Shown: positions 1 to 8,808 of the stretch, piece by piece
Layout: each line of letters opens with the position of its first letter
Numbering within the stretch: the first letter of the stretch is position 1
Assembly: GCA_945871945.1 (NCBI GenBank)
Contig: CAMBXY010000030.1
Span: 1 to 13,164, forward strand
Reading direction: 5' to 3'
DNA length: 13,164 bases
Origin: Bordetella parapertussis
Lineage (GTDB): Bacteria; Pseudomonadota; Gammaproteobacteria; Burkholderiales; Burkholderiaceae_C
The notes under the pieces: generated by a model
The model's database searches: none
What the model saw: only the letters and a program-made list of their open reading frames with translations
What the model was told of the DNA's origin: nothing
Position numbers and translations under genes: made by a program

Positions 1-461
1 GGCGCAGGGTTCTTAGCCATAGCAGGAGACGCCACATTGGCGCTGCGCGGCGCCAAGGTCAAAATCACCAGCGCCGCACCCCCTGAGAGTGGGTTGCCCT
101 CTTGGATTTCAATCGTCGCATTGCGCTCGCCTTTGTTGAACACCAGCACGCTGGACTTGGCACGCACAGCAGACAGCAAGGTCCACCCTTGACTTGGGTA
201 GTTATCCAAGAAATAGCTATAGGCCGAAGTGGTGTCGCGGGCCGAATCCATCACCACGCGGCCCACCCAGTTTTCACCCGTGCCTATCACCAGCGACTGC
301 TCGTGCAAGATGCGAGCGCCCGGGGGTAACTGGGTTTGTCCCAGCAAATCGGTCCCCGACATATCCACACTGGACGAGGTTCTGCCCGCACCCATGGGCA
401 TATTGGCGCAAGCCACCAGCGTCAGCAACAGCGTACTTACAACAGCAGGCAAAAAGCGCAT
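1..461 (-). CDS. Small predicted outer-membrane lipoprotein, unknown function (3' end outside the window)
   Basis: About 153 codons are open from the ATG at 461 to the left edge with no stop, so the gene is cut at its C-terminus. The start is preceded by a clear Shine-Dalgarno sequence (AAAGGA at 468-473, 6 nt from the ATG) and lies 23 nt after the serS stop, suggesting the same transcript. The N-terminus is a lipoprotein signal peptide: MRFLPAVVSTLLLTLVAC, with lipobox L15-V16-A17-C18. Ala at +2, rather than Asp, predicts sorting to the outer membrane. The mature part has a 'YFLDNYPSQGW' segment (about residues 93-103) and a following 'FNKGERNATIEI' strand. This looks like a small alpha/beta domain, but I cannot name the family. 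It is downstream of serS by position only; no link to translation is implied. Confidence 0.8.
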   Translation of the reverse strand, partial: MRFLPAVVSTLLLTLVACANMPMGAGRTSSSVDMSGTDLLGQTQLPPGARILHEQSLVIGTGENWVGRVVMDSARDTTSAYSYFLDNYPSQGWTLLSAVRAKSSVLVFNKGERNATIEIQEGNPLSGGAALVILTLAPRSANVASPAMAKNPA

Positions 462-484
462 GGGAAGTCCTTTAGATTGAAAGT

Positions 485-2766
<2,282 letters not shown>

Positions 2767-3216
2767 TTACAAAACCCCTATCACTTGAACTTCCAACATG
2801 ACGGCTTGACCCGCCAGCGGATGGTTGAAATCAAACAAAATCGCCTCCTCGCCCAGTTGCGCAACCGCCCCCGCATACTTACCCGCATTATTGGGCGCGG
2901 GAAACTCCACCACCTCGCCCAACAAGTAGGCCGCATCCGCGTCACCAAAGGTAGCCAGCAGTTGCTTGGGGACCCATTGCAGCATAGCCGGATTACGCTC
3001 GCCAAAAGCTTCGCCTGCCGCCATTTGCACGCTCACATGCTCGCCTTCAGTCAGGCCAAGCAAGCGGGCCTCGATGGCGGGTGCCAACTCGGCGTTGCCC
3101 AGCGACAAAGTGGCAGGCGGACCACCAAAAGTGTTGATGATGTCGCCTTGCGGCCCGCTCAATCGGTAGTGCAGCGTCAAAAAAGAGTTGGCTTCAATCG
3201 TGGGTGTGGCTTGCAT
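2767..3216 (-). CDS. fkpB: FKBP-type peptidyl-prolyl cis-trans isomerase, SlpA/FkpB type
   Basis: This is a SlyD-like FKBP, a cytoplasmic prolyl isomerase and chaperone. Its 149 residues equal the length I recall for E. coli SlpA (FkpB). Evidence for the family is the first FKBP strand (LHYRLSGPQGDIINTF, about 15-30), the GGPPATLSLGN turn (31-41), the insert-in-flap chaperone segment (about 65-120, starting MAAGEAFGERNP), and the C-terminal signature DFNHPLAG (129-136), which is typical of SlyD/SlpA proteins. It lacks the His-rich metal-binding tail of SlyD. It is the first gene of the fkpB-ispH-serS-lipoprotein run, and its stop codon abuts the ispH start. The ATG at 3216 gives a full-length protein, but the ribosome binding site is weak. 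The specific client is unknown. Confidence 0.93.
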   Translation of the reverse strand: MQATPTIEANSFLTLHYRLSGPQGDIINTFGGPPATLSLGNAELAPAIEARLLGLTEGEHVSVQMAAGEAFGERNPAMLQWVPKQLLATFGDADAAYLLGEVVEFPAPNNAGKYAGAVAQLGEEAILFDFNHPLAGQAVMLEVQVIGVL

Positions 3217-3275
3217 AGGTATCTTTTGTAAACTTAATCTATTGTAGAAAGGCCATGGATCACAACGCCCAGCGG

Positions 3276-3293
3276 ACTTGGCGCACTTGGCGC
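3276..3293. repeat. Tandem duplication of a 9-mer (ACTTGGCGC x2)
   Basis: Two identical 9-bp units sit head to tail at 3276-3284 and 3285-3293, inside the intergenic region between the divergent fkpB and radC genes. Two copies is too few to call an operator. It could be a slippage product or a tandem binding site. Confidence 0.6.
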
Positions 3294-3359
3294 AGCCTCT
3301 GCCAACCCCGATGATGACACTTGTTTGACCCCTCCATGCGCCTAGCCCCGCTCTTATTC

Positions 3360-4037
3360 ATGCAGCTTCAAGATTTGCCCAAAGCCATGCGCCCGCGCGA
3401 AAAACTCCTCACGCTGGGAAGCCAAGCGCTGACCGATGTGGAACTGCTGTCGGTGCTGCTGGGCAGCAGCCTGCCTGGCCAAAGTGTGTTGCAACTTGCC
3501 CAAAGTTTGCTTGACCGCTTTCAAGGCTTGGCGGGTTTGCTGCATGCCAGCCCCGAGCATTTGCGCTCTAGCAAGGGCTTGGGCGGCATGGCCAGGCGCT
3601 CACAGTTGCTGGCGGTGGTCGAGTTGTCGCGCCGTGCATTGCTGCAAAAAATGCGTGTGCGCGACATCATGACCGACCCCGATAACGTCAAGCAGTTTTT
3701 GCAACTGCAGTTGGGGCAACAACAGCGTGAAGTGTTTGGTGTCTTATTTTTAGATGGCCAAAACCGCTTGTTGCGGTTTGAAGAGATGTTCAGCGGCACC
3801 TTGAACCAAACCTCGGTCTACCCGCGGGAGGTGGTGAAGAAAGCCCTGTTGCTGGGCGCGTGTGCGGTGATTTTTTCGCATAACCACCCCAGCGGCGAGG
3901 TACGCCCCTCCTCAGCTGATGAAAAACTCACCCAGACCCTGCGAACCGCTTTGGCTTTGGTGGATATTCGGGTGCTAGACCATGTCATCGTCGGTCCCGG
4001 CCAAAGTTGGTCCATGGCGGAGCACAGCCCATGGTGA
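3360..4037 (+). CDS. radC: RadC family JAB/MPN-type metalloprotein
   Basis: The N-terminal half has helix-hairpin-helix-like segments (QALTDVELLSVLL, about 22-34, and GLGGMARRSQLLAVVEL, about 73-89). The C-terminal half is the RadC/JAMM domain. The zinc motif HxH-x7-S-x2-D is complete: H174, H176, S184 and D187 in SHNHPSGEVRPSSADEK. The name comes from an old assignment to E. coli radiation repair that was later withdrawn, and the biochemical role remains uncertain; relatives on mobile elements are often anti-restriction-linked, but here the copy is chromosomal. The ATG at 3360 gives 225 aa and the canonical opening MQLQDLPKAMRPREKLL. In-frame alternatives at 3336 (ATG) and 3321 (TTG) only add a non-conserved prefix. 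None of the three has a good Shine-Dalgarno sequence. The 3' end overlaps the next gene by 7 nt. Confidence 0.94.
   Translation: MQLQDLPKAMRPREKLLTLGSQALTDVELLSVLLGSSLPGQSVLQLAQSLLDRFQGLAGLLHASPEHLRSSKGLGGMARRSQLLAVVELSRRALLQKMRVRDIMTDPDNVKQFLQLQLGQQQREVFGVLFLDGQNRLLRFEEMFSGTLNQTSVYPREVVKKALLLGACAVIFSHNHPSGEVRPSSADEKLTQTLRTALALVDIRVLDHVIVGPGQSWSMAEHSPW
4019..4022 (+). promoter_or_regulatory. Ribosome binding site of the Smr gene, inside radC
   Basis: GGAG lies 8 nt before the ATG at 4031, within the last codons of radC. This decides the start at 4031 over the in-frame TTG at 4007, which has no such signal, and supports translational coupling with radC. Confidence 0.6.
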
Positions 4038-4663
4038 AAGCGCGCAGTTTGCAAGACTTGGCCGCTATCAAAGCCAAACTCGTGGCTGATGCCGAGCAAG
4101 CGGCTGCGCTTGAAGCGGCCAAGCTGAAGGCCCAGCGGCGAGCCAATGCGGAGAAAACCCTCTTTGTCCGCGCGGTAGGCGCGGTGACCACCCTAGACCA
4201 TGCACCTAGAGTCGATTTGTCCCCAATGCCTGCCCCGCCCTTGGCGCAGCAACAAATTCGCGACGATATCAATGTGCTGCGTGAAAGCCTCAGCGATGAT
4301 TTCGACGTTTCTACCTTGCTCGATACCGACGACGAACTCAGCTACCGCAGCCAAGGCATAGGCACGGATGTCACCCAAAAACTGCGCAAAGGTCATTGGA
4401 GTTTGCAAGGGCAAATCGATTTGCACGGTTTGCGCAGCGACGAGGCCCGCGAGGCTTTGGGTCAATTCATCCGCGACGCCAGCAAACGCGGCTGGCGTTG
4501 TGTGCGCATCGTGCATGGCAAGGGCTTGGGCTCGCCTGGCAAAACGCCGGTACTGAAATCCAAGGTGCAACGCTGGTTGGTACAAAAAACCGAAGTGCTG
4601 GCCTTTGTTCAAGCCAAGGGGTCGGAAGGCGGCGCCGGCGCTTTGGTCGTTCTACTTAAATAA
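4031..4663 (+). CDS. Smr domain protein (SmrA/YdaL-like predicted endonuclease)
   Basis: The protein is 210 aa. The C-terminal Smr (MutS2-related) domain spans about residues 120-210. It carries the IDLHGLRSDEAREAL motif (LDLHG equivalent at 129-133), the HGKGLGSPG motif (HGKG at 162-165) followed by PVLKSKVQRWL, and the GGAGALVVLLK ending typical of stand-alone Smr proteins. Smr domains nick or bind structured nucleic acids; E. coli SmrA has DNA-nicking activity. Residues 1 to about 45 are a charged Ala/Lys-rich helix, followed by a Pro-rich linker and an acidic segment (FDVSTLLDTDDE, about 91-102) of unknown role. The gene overlaps radC by 7 nt (ATGGTGA junction), so the two are probably co-translated. 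The stop is TAA at 4661-4663, and a long palindrome starts at the next base. Confidence 0.93.
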   Translation: MVKARSLQDLAAIKAKLVADAEQAAALEAAKLKAQRRANAEKTLFVRAVGAVTTLDHAPRVDLSPMPAPPLAQQQIRDDINVLRESLSDDFDVSTLLDTDDELSYRSQGIGTDVTQKLRKGHWSLQGQIDLHGLRSDEAREALGQFIRDASKRGWRCVRIVHGKGLGSPGKTPVLKSKVQRWLVQKTEVLAFVQAKGSEGGAGALVVLLK

Positions 4664-4713
4664 TTAATCGGGGTCAGATTCCAATTAATTAATTGGAATC
4701 TGACCCCGATTAA
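4664..4713. repeat. Perfect 50-bp palindrome between convergent genes; probable bidirectional hairpin terminator, REP-like
   Basis: The left arm opens TTAATCGGGGTCAGATTCC and the right arm is its exact reverse complement (GGAATCTGACCCCGATTAA). The arms are joined by AATTAATTAATT, itself palindromic, so symmetry is complete around 4688/4689. It starts at the base after the smr stop and lies 55 nt before the end of the convergent permease gene. As RNA from either strand it would fold into a hairpin of about 23 bp. The A/T-rich flank on the minus side (ATTATTTAAG) suits termination of the permease transcript; the plus side lacks a U-tract. From memory, GGGGTCAGA...TCTGACCCC palindromes recur in proteobacterial intergenic DNA, sometimes near REP-associated (RAYT/Y1) transposases. 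No transposase and no second copy is seen here. Confidence 0.9.
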
Positions 4714-4775
4714 CCGATTAACCGATTAACCGATTAACCGATTAACCGATTAATTCGATTAATTCGATTAATTCG
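4707..4775. repeat. Compound tandem repeat: five CGATTAAC then three CGATTAATT units
   Basis: The 8-mer CGATTAAC occurs at 4707-4714, 4715-4722, 4723-4730, 4731-4738 and 4739-4746. The 9-mer CGATTAATT follows at 4747-4755, 4756-4764 and 4765-4773, closing with CG. The first 8-mer is the right foot of the palindrome, so the array looks like it expanded from that foot by slippage. On the minus strand each 9-mer reads AAT-TAA-TCG in the permease frame. The unit nearest the gene supplies the last sense codon and the stop (4768-4770), and the other two 9-mers supply further in-frame TAA codons. Confidence 0.95.
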
Positions 4776-7281
4776 CTTGGCGCAAAGTCTGCACGACCGG
4801 GCGTCTTAGCACCTCGCGCATGCTCCACCAGCCTGCGCCCCAAGCCAGCAATGCTCCGCTGACAACGCCAAACAAGGGCACCCAAGGCGAGGCGTTCCAA
4901 GCAAACTCAAACACATAGCGGGCCAAACCCCAGCCCATGGCGACAGCCACCAAGCCGGCCAAAGCGCCCGCCAGCGCACCCACGCCCAGCAGCTCGGCGG
5001 TTTGCACTTGGCCGAGCAAGCGGTTACCCGCGCCCAGCGCTCGCAACACCGCGTACTCATGGGCGCGCTCTTCGCGTGTGGCGGTCACCGCGGCAAACAA
5101 CACCACCAAGCCTGCGGCCAAGGTAAAGGCAAACAAAAACTCAACCGCACCAATCACCTGCCCCAGCACTTTTTGTATTTGGTTGATGGTCGCGCCCATA
5201 TCCACATTGGTGATGTTGGGGAAACGGTTCACCAATGCGTTGTCAAAACCTGAGGTGCTTGGCGCTTTGTAGGCTGCGATATAGGTCATTGGAATGTCAG
5301 GCATAGAAGACATCGGATAGATGGCAAAGAAATTGGCCCGCATCGATGTCCAATCCACCCGTCGGATTGAGCTGATCCTGACATCAACGGCCACACCGGC
5401 CATGTCAAACCTCAACTGGTCGCCCAGTTTCAGCTGCAAGGTTTTGGCGATACCCTCTTCCATGCTGATGGCATTGGCTTCTTCGGGCTGCCAACTGCCT
5501 TGCACAATCTGGTTATGCGCAGGCGCCTCAGCGCTGTGAGAAATATTGAATTCGCGCTCGATCAAACGTTGCGCGCGTTCTTCGGTGTAGCGATCGGCGA
5601 GTACGTCTTCGCCATTGATTTGAATCAGCCGCCCACGGAACATGGGGTACCAATCCAAATTGACCACGCCCTCGTCGCGCAAAGTTTGTAAAAATGCGTC
5701 CGACTGCGTGGGCTGTATGTTGATGACAAAACGGTTGGGCGCATCTGCAGGCGTTGCATTGCGCCAGCTGTCCACCAAATCGGTGCGCAGCAAGACCAAC
5801 AGCATCAGCGCCAGCAAGCCGACCGACAAAGCGCTGACTTGCACCACGGTGTAGCCAGGTCGTGCGCTGATCTGGCGGGTCGCCATACGCAGCCAAACCG
5901 GCATGCCCGCGATGTCCATCGAGCGGCGCAAAGCCATCACCCCTAGCCAAGCCATGCCCGCAAACACCAGCACCGCACCCGCAAAGCCACCCACCACCAT
6001 CAAGCCCAGCCACAAGTCTTTGCTGGCACTCAGCAGCAGAGCCGAAAAACCCAACAGCCCCAAACCCATCACCCCCAGAGAAGCGGCGCGCAGCGGCCCT
6101 AAGTCGCGGCGAATCACCCGCAAAGCCGGCACTTGGGCCAGTTGCAAAATCGGTGGCAAGCCAAACGCGGCCAGCAAGGTCAAGCCCGAGCCCAAACCTT
6201 GCCACAAGGGCATCATGCTCGGCGCGGGTAAATCGGTGTCGACCAAGCCTGCTAATAAAGTGATGAACACCTGATGCAAGCCAAAACCCAGTATCAAGCC
6301 CAGCAAGCTGGCCAGCACGCCCACGGTGAAAAACTCCAGCACATAGACCGTCAAGATATGGCGCTGGCTTTGCCCCAACACGCGCAGCATGGCGCAATCG
6401 TCCAAATGCCTTGCCGCGAAACCGCGCGCCGCCAAGGCCACCGCCACCGCACTCAACAAGGCGGCCAGCAAAGCCACCAAATGCAAAAACTTCTCAGCGC
6501 GGTCTAGGGTTTGGCGCATTTCAGGCCGCCCCGCCTCCAAGGTCTCTACCCGCATGCCGCGCACCTCGGGCAGCTTGACATAGACCTCTGCCCAACTAAC
6601 AAACTGGTTCACTTTGTCGGGCGGGCCAATCACCGCCAGTCGCCAATTGAGTCGACTCGCCGGTTGCACCAGCTGGGTGGCCGGCAAATCGATTTGGTTC
6701 ATCATGACTCTGGGGGCGAAATTCATGAACCCAGCCCCTCGGTCTGGTTCACTGAGCAAGATTTCTGCAATACGAAGTCTGCGCTCACCTAGCAAAATAT
6801 CCTCGCCAATACTGAGTTCTAAGGCAACCATCAAGGCCGGTTCGACCCAAACCTCGCCGGCAGCAGGCACTCGGTCGGTCTTAGGCTGAGGCCGGTCAAT
6901 CTGCAAGCGCCCGCGCAGCGGATAGCCCTCAGCAACAGCTTTCAAAGCCACCAAACGGCTGGCGCCTTGTGTGCTTCTGGCCATGGTGGGAAAGTTCAAG
7001 GTGGCGGCTGAGGTCAAGCCCATGGCTTTGACCTTGGCGAAGACTTCGGGGGGAACAGCATGGTCGCTGGCGATCACGGCGTCGCCGCCCAACAACTGAC
7101 GCGCATCGCGCTGCAAGCCGCCTTGTATGCGATCGGCCAAAAAACCCACCGAGGACAAAGCCGCCACGCCCAAGGTGACGGCCACCCACAACAAGCGCAA
7201 CTCGCCCGAGCGGGCGTCGCGCCACAAAGCGCGCCAAGCCATGGCCAAGAGCTTAGTCAATGGAGGCGCTCCAACGGTCAT
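4768..7281 (-). CDS. Large FtsX-like ABC transporter permease (YbbP type)
   Basis: From the ATG at 7281 the product is 837 aa, the size of YbbP-type proteins with two FtsX units. TM1 is LLWVAVTLGVAALSSVGFLA (about 30-49), followed by a periplasmic domain. The first three-TM FtsX core spans about 265-390 (EKFLHLVALLAAL onward, with coupling segment AMLRVLGQS). Further helices lie at about 395-500, then a second periplasmic domain, and a second FtsX core at about 710-830 (EYAVLRALGAGNRLLG). These are mechanotransmitting ABC permeases; the ATPase partner (YbbA-like) is not in the window, and the substrate is unknown, though roles in lipid or lipoprotein handling are proposed for relatives. Start choice is uncertain: ATG 7290, ATG 7281, TTG 7260 (GGAG 8 nt upstream) and ATG 7242 are all possible. 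The gene overlaps the hslR 3' end, so the two are probably co-transcribed. Confidence 0.9.
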   Translation of the reverse strand: MTVGAPPLTKLLAMAWRALWRDARSGELRLLWVAVTLGVAALSSVGFLADRIQGGLQRDARQLLGGDAVIASDHAVPPEVFAKVKAMGLTSAATLNFPTMARSTQGASRLVALKAVAEGYPLRGRLQIDRPQPKTDRVPAAGEVWVEPALMVALELSIGEDILLGERRLRIAEILLSEPDRGAGFMNFAPRVMMNQIDLPATQLVQPASRLNWRLAVIGPPDKVNQFVSWAEVYVKLPEVRGMRVETLEAGRPEMRQTLDRAEKFLHLVALLAALLSAVAVALAARGFAARHLDDCAMLRVLGQSQRHILTVYVLEFFTVGVLASLLGLILGFGLHQVFITLLAGLVDTDLPAPSMMPLWQGLGSGLTLLAAFGLPPILQLAQVPALRVIRRDLGPLRAASLGVMGLGLLGFSALLLSASKDLWLGLMVVGGFAGAVLVFAGMAWLGVMALRRSMDIAGMPVWLRMATRQISARPGYTVVQVSALSVGLLALMLLVLLRTDLVDSWRNATPADAPNRFVINIQPTQSDAFLQTLRDEGVVNLDWYPMFRGRLIQINGEDVLADRYTEERAQRLIEREFNISHSAEAPAHNQIVQGSWQPEEANAISMEEGIAKTLQLKLGDQLRFDMAGVAVDVRISSIRRVDWTSMRANFFAIYPMSSMPDIPMTYIAAYKAPSTSGFDNALVNRFPNITNVDMGATINQIQKVLGQVIGAVEFLFAFTLAAGLVVLFAAVTATREERAHEYAVLRALGAGNRLLGQVQTAELLGVGALAGALAGLVAVAMGWGLARYVFEFAWNASPWVPLFGVVSGALLAWGAGWWSMREVLRRPVVQTLRQAN

Positions 7282-7663
7282 CCCAGCCATGCTGGGCCTG
7301 CTGCAAATCGCGCCTGTCGCGCTTGGTGGGTCGGCCATGTTCTATGGTCAATGCGGGTTCTTTGGCAAAACGGCGTTGCTGCACATGGGTCTCTTTGGCT
7401 TGAAGACTTTCAGGGGTATCGGCATACAGGCCTTGGGCAATGGGCGCAGAAGCTCTGACATCACTCAAACTCACCACCGTCACAGTGCGGACCAAGCCCT
7501 CGCGGCGAATAGCCACGGTGTCGCCGGTTTTCACCTCGCGAGAAGGCTTGGCGGTTTGTTGATTGACCTGAACACGGCCTTTGTTGATCTCATCCGTTGC
7601 CATAGAGCGGGTTTTGTAAAAGCGCGCGGCCCACAGCCACTTGTCTATTCGAAGTTTGTCCAT
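7253..7663 (-). CDS. hslR: Ribosome-associated heat shock protein Hsp15 (S4 RNA-binding domain)
   Basis: The 136-aa protein starts MDKLRIDKWLWAARFYKTRS, the standard opening of the Hsp15/S4 RNA-binding domain (residues 1 to about 60, including the INKGRVQVN turn and the KPSREVKTGDTV segment). It continues to the family-typical basic C-terminal motif GRPTKRDRRDL (110-120). In E. coli, Hsp15 binds stalled 50S subunits carrying peptidyl-tRNA and helps recycle them. A longer reading from upstream would add 36 hydrophobic, non-conserved residues and is rejected. No good Shine-Dalgarno sequence precedes the ATG at 7663. A TATAAA box at 7721-7726 (minus strand) is the best -10 candidate, but without a matching -35. 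The end overlaps the permease start region by about 29 nt. Confidence 0.93.
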   Translation of the reverse strand: MDKLRIDKWLWAARFYKTRSMATDEINKGRVQVNQQTAKPSREVKTGDTVAIRREGLVRTVTVVSLSDVRASAPIAQGLYADTPESLQAKETHVQQRRFAKEPALTIEHGRPTKRDRRDLQQAQHGWDDRWSASID

Positions 7664-7737
7664 TGCACGCAATTGTGAACCATACAGAAGATCAAGTTGA
7701 GAGTAGCACCAAAACAACATTTTATAAAACGGCAAAT

Positions 7738-7765
7738 TTGACAGAAACGCAAAAAAAGCTAATAT
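7738..7765 (+). promoter_or_regulatory. Probable sigma-70 promoter for the ParA gene
   Basis: A consensus -35 TTGACA lies at 7738-7743 and a -10-like TAATAT at 7760-7765, separated by 16 bp that include a run of seven A residues. Transcription would start near 7772, leaving a leader of about 85 nt before the ParA start codon. The -10 matches the consensus at 4 of 6 positions. Confidence 0.5.
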
Positions 7766-7800
7766 CCACATCCCCTTACGGAAATTTCTTCAATTGATTT

Positions 7801-7813
7801 CTGCACATTGCAG
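7801..7813. repeat. Short inverted repeat in the ParA leader
   Basis: CTGCA-CAT-TGCAG is a perfect 5-bp inverted repeat with a 3-nt centre. It sits between the predicted transcription start and the ribosome binding site. It could be a weak hairpin or a small operator half-site pair; it is too short to be sure. Confidence 0.35.
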
Positions 7814-7845
7814 TTACCAGTGGATGAGACACCTTCGTATTTTAT

Positions 7846-7849
7846 GGAG
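7846..7849 (+). promoter_or_regulatory. Ribosome binding site of the ParA gene
   Basis: GGAG lies 6 nt before the ATG at 7856. It overlaps the in-frame ATG at 7844 and so argues for 7856 as the true start. The protein then begins MAFKILVTSQKGGVGKST, as expected for a ParA lacking an N-terminal DNA-binding domain. Confidence 0.7.
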
Positions 7850-7855
7850 TTGAAG

Positions 7856-8782
7856 ATGGCATTCAAAATTTTGGTCACAAGTCAAAAAGGTGGTGTGGGT
7901 AAAAGCACGCTGTCAGCCAATTTGGTGGCTTTTTTGAGTCGAAACATGAATTTGAGTGTGACCCTGATCGACTGGGACCCGCATGGTTCATCGAGCACAT
8001 GGCTGAACCAAGCCCCTGATGTAGGCGCTGTTGTCAAACACATGGCTTTGCCAGTAGACCAAGGCGGCAACCGCCCCATTTTCGAAGCACGTTTGCAAAT
8101 GCGCCGTGCTGCCAGCGAATGCGATATTTTGGTTTGTGATTTAACTTGGTCGGACTCCTTGGCTGGCGAGTTGATGTTCGAGTTCGACATGGTGCTGGTT
8201 CCCACTTCGGTGTCTGAAATCGAACTGGCCGCGACGTCGGGATTTTTGAACCGTAACCGCTGGGTGTTTGACTCTGCCTCCGAGCGCCGTCCCATGTTGG
8301 TGGTGTGTCCGACCCGTGTGCTCAATGAGCAACTCAACTCCGATGTCTTCACCCGTCAACGCTTCCCCGTCAGTTTCATGCTGGCGCCGCCGATTTTGGA
8401 GTCGCAATCTGCCCGCGACTTGTTCGAGCGCGGATACCTGATGGACGCGAAAGACATGGGTGGCGAATCTTTCCGTGAATTTGGTCAAGCGATTTGCGCT
8501 GCCCGTGAAATCCGCATGGCGCAATCGAGCCAGCCGCGCAAGCCCGCCCCAGTGAAACTGACCGAACAAGACGCCAGCCGTGCGCGTGTGCCCTTGGTGC
8601 CCACCAAGCCCAGTGTGCTGGAAACCATTCCGAATGCTTCGCAGTACTCGGTGCTGGGTCGTTATCGCCAACGCAAGACGGCTGAAGCCGACGAAGCCAT
8701 CGTCAACTCGCGCTCCCTGTCGCAATTGGGTATTCCCGAATTTCTCAAACGTTTGGCACGCGGCACCGCGGCCAAACTCTGA
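7856..8782 (+). CDS. Orphan ParA/MinD-family ATPase with C-terminal extension
   Basis: The 308-aa protein belongs to the deviant Walker-A ATPases. The P-loop is KGGVGKST (11-18), with signature lysine K11 and catalytic lysine K16. Switch I is IDWDPHGSSSTWL (38-50), close to the ParA DxDPQG consensus with His for Gln. The Walker B strand is ILVCDLTWSDS (91-101), with D95 but without the usual DTPP or DxPG sequence. No N-terminal helix-turn-helix is present, as in small (type Ib-like) ParAs. Residues about 221-308 form a Pro/Arg/Lys-rich linker and a tail (GIPEFLKRLARG) beyond the ATPase fold. ParA proteins form dimers on nucleoid DNA and position plasmids, chromosomes or protein cargo. No parB is nearby; the next gene encodes a coiled-coil protein, so cargo positioning is more likely than DNA partitioning. 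That role is inferred. Confidence 0.88.
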   Translation: MAFKILVTSQKGGVGKSTLSANLVAFLSRNMNLSVTLIDWDPHGSSSTWLNQAPDVGAVVKHMALPVDQGGNRPIFEARLQMRRAASECDILVCDLTWSDSLAGELMFEFDMVLVPTSVSEIELAATSGFLNRNRWVFDSASERRPMLVVCPTRVLNEQLNSDVFTRQRFPVSFMLAPPILESQSARDLFERGYLMDAKDMGGESFREFGQAICAAREIRMAQSSQPRKPAPVKLTEQDASRARVPLVPTKPSVLETIPNASQYSVLGRYRQRKTAEADEAIVNSRSLSQLGIPEFLKRLARGTAAKL

Positions 8783-8808
8783 AGCCAAAAACCCCAGGCA
8801 CGCAGACC

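Noticed and set aside
3236..3265. Minus-strand promoter for fkpB (TTGTGA, 18-bp spacer, TAGATT)
   Set aside because: Both boxes match consensus at only 4 of 6 positions and the spacer is off-optimum; it may be real, but chance is too likely to list it.
5528..6397. A 289-codon open frame on the minus strand inside the permease gene
   Set aside because: It overlaps the permease in another frame, its product is Gly/Arg/Ala/His-rich with no recognisable domain, and the permease frame has clear membrane helices and conserved motifs. It is a GC-driven shadow.
7127..7678. A 183-codon plus-strand frame opposite hslR and the permease start
   Set aside because: It is antisense to two well-supported genes, with no domain and no initiation signal.
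7664..7771. A longer Hsp15 starting at 7771
   Set aside because: The extra 36 residues are hydrophobic and lie outside the conserved S4 opening, which begins at the ATG at 7663.
7808..7855. Upstream TTG (7808) or ATG (7844) as the ParA start
   Set aside because: The added residues are not ParA-like, and the GGAG at 7846-7849 is correctly spaced only for the ATG at 7856.
7664..7855. A parS-like centromere cluster upstream of the ParA gene
   Set aside because: Only a 13-nt inverted repeat and a TTTTATAAAA palindrome were seen; no repeated 14-16-bp palindrome of the parS kind is present.
8141..8788. A 215-codon minus-strand frame antisense to the ParA gene
   Set aside because: The ParA frame has Walker motifs; the antisense product is an Arg/Gly/His-rich shadow.
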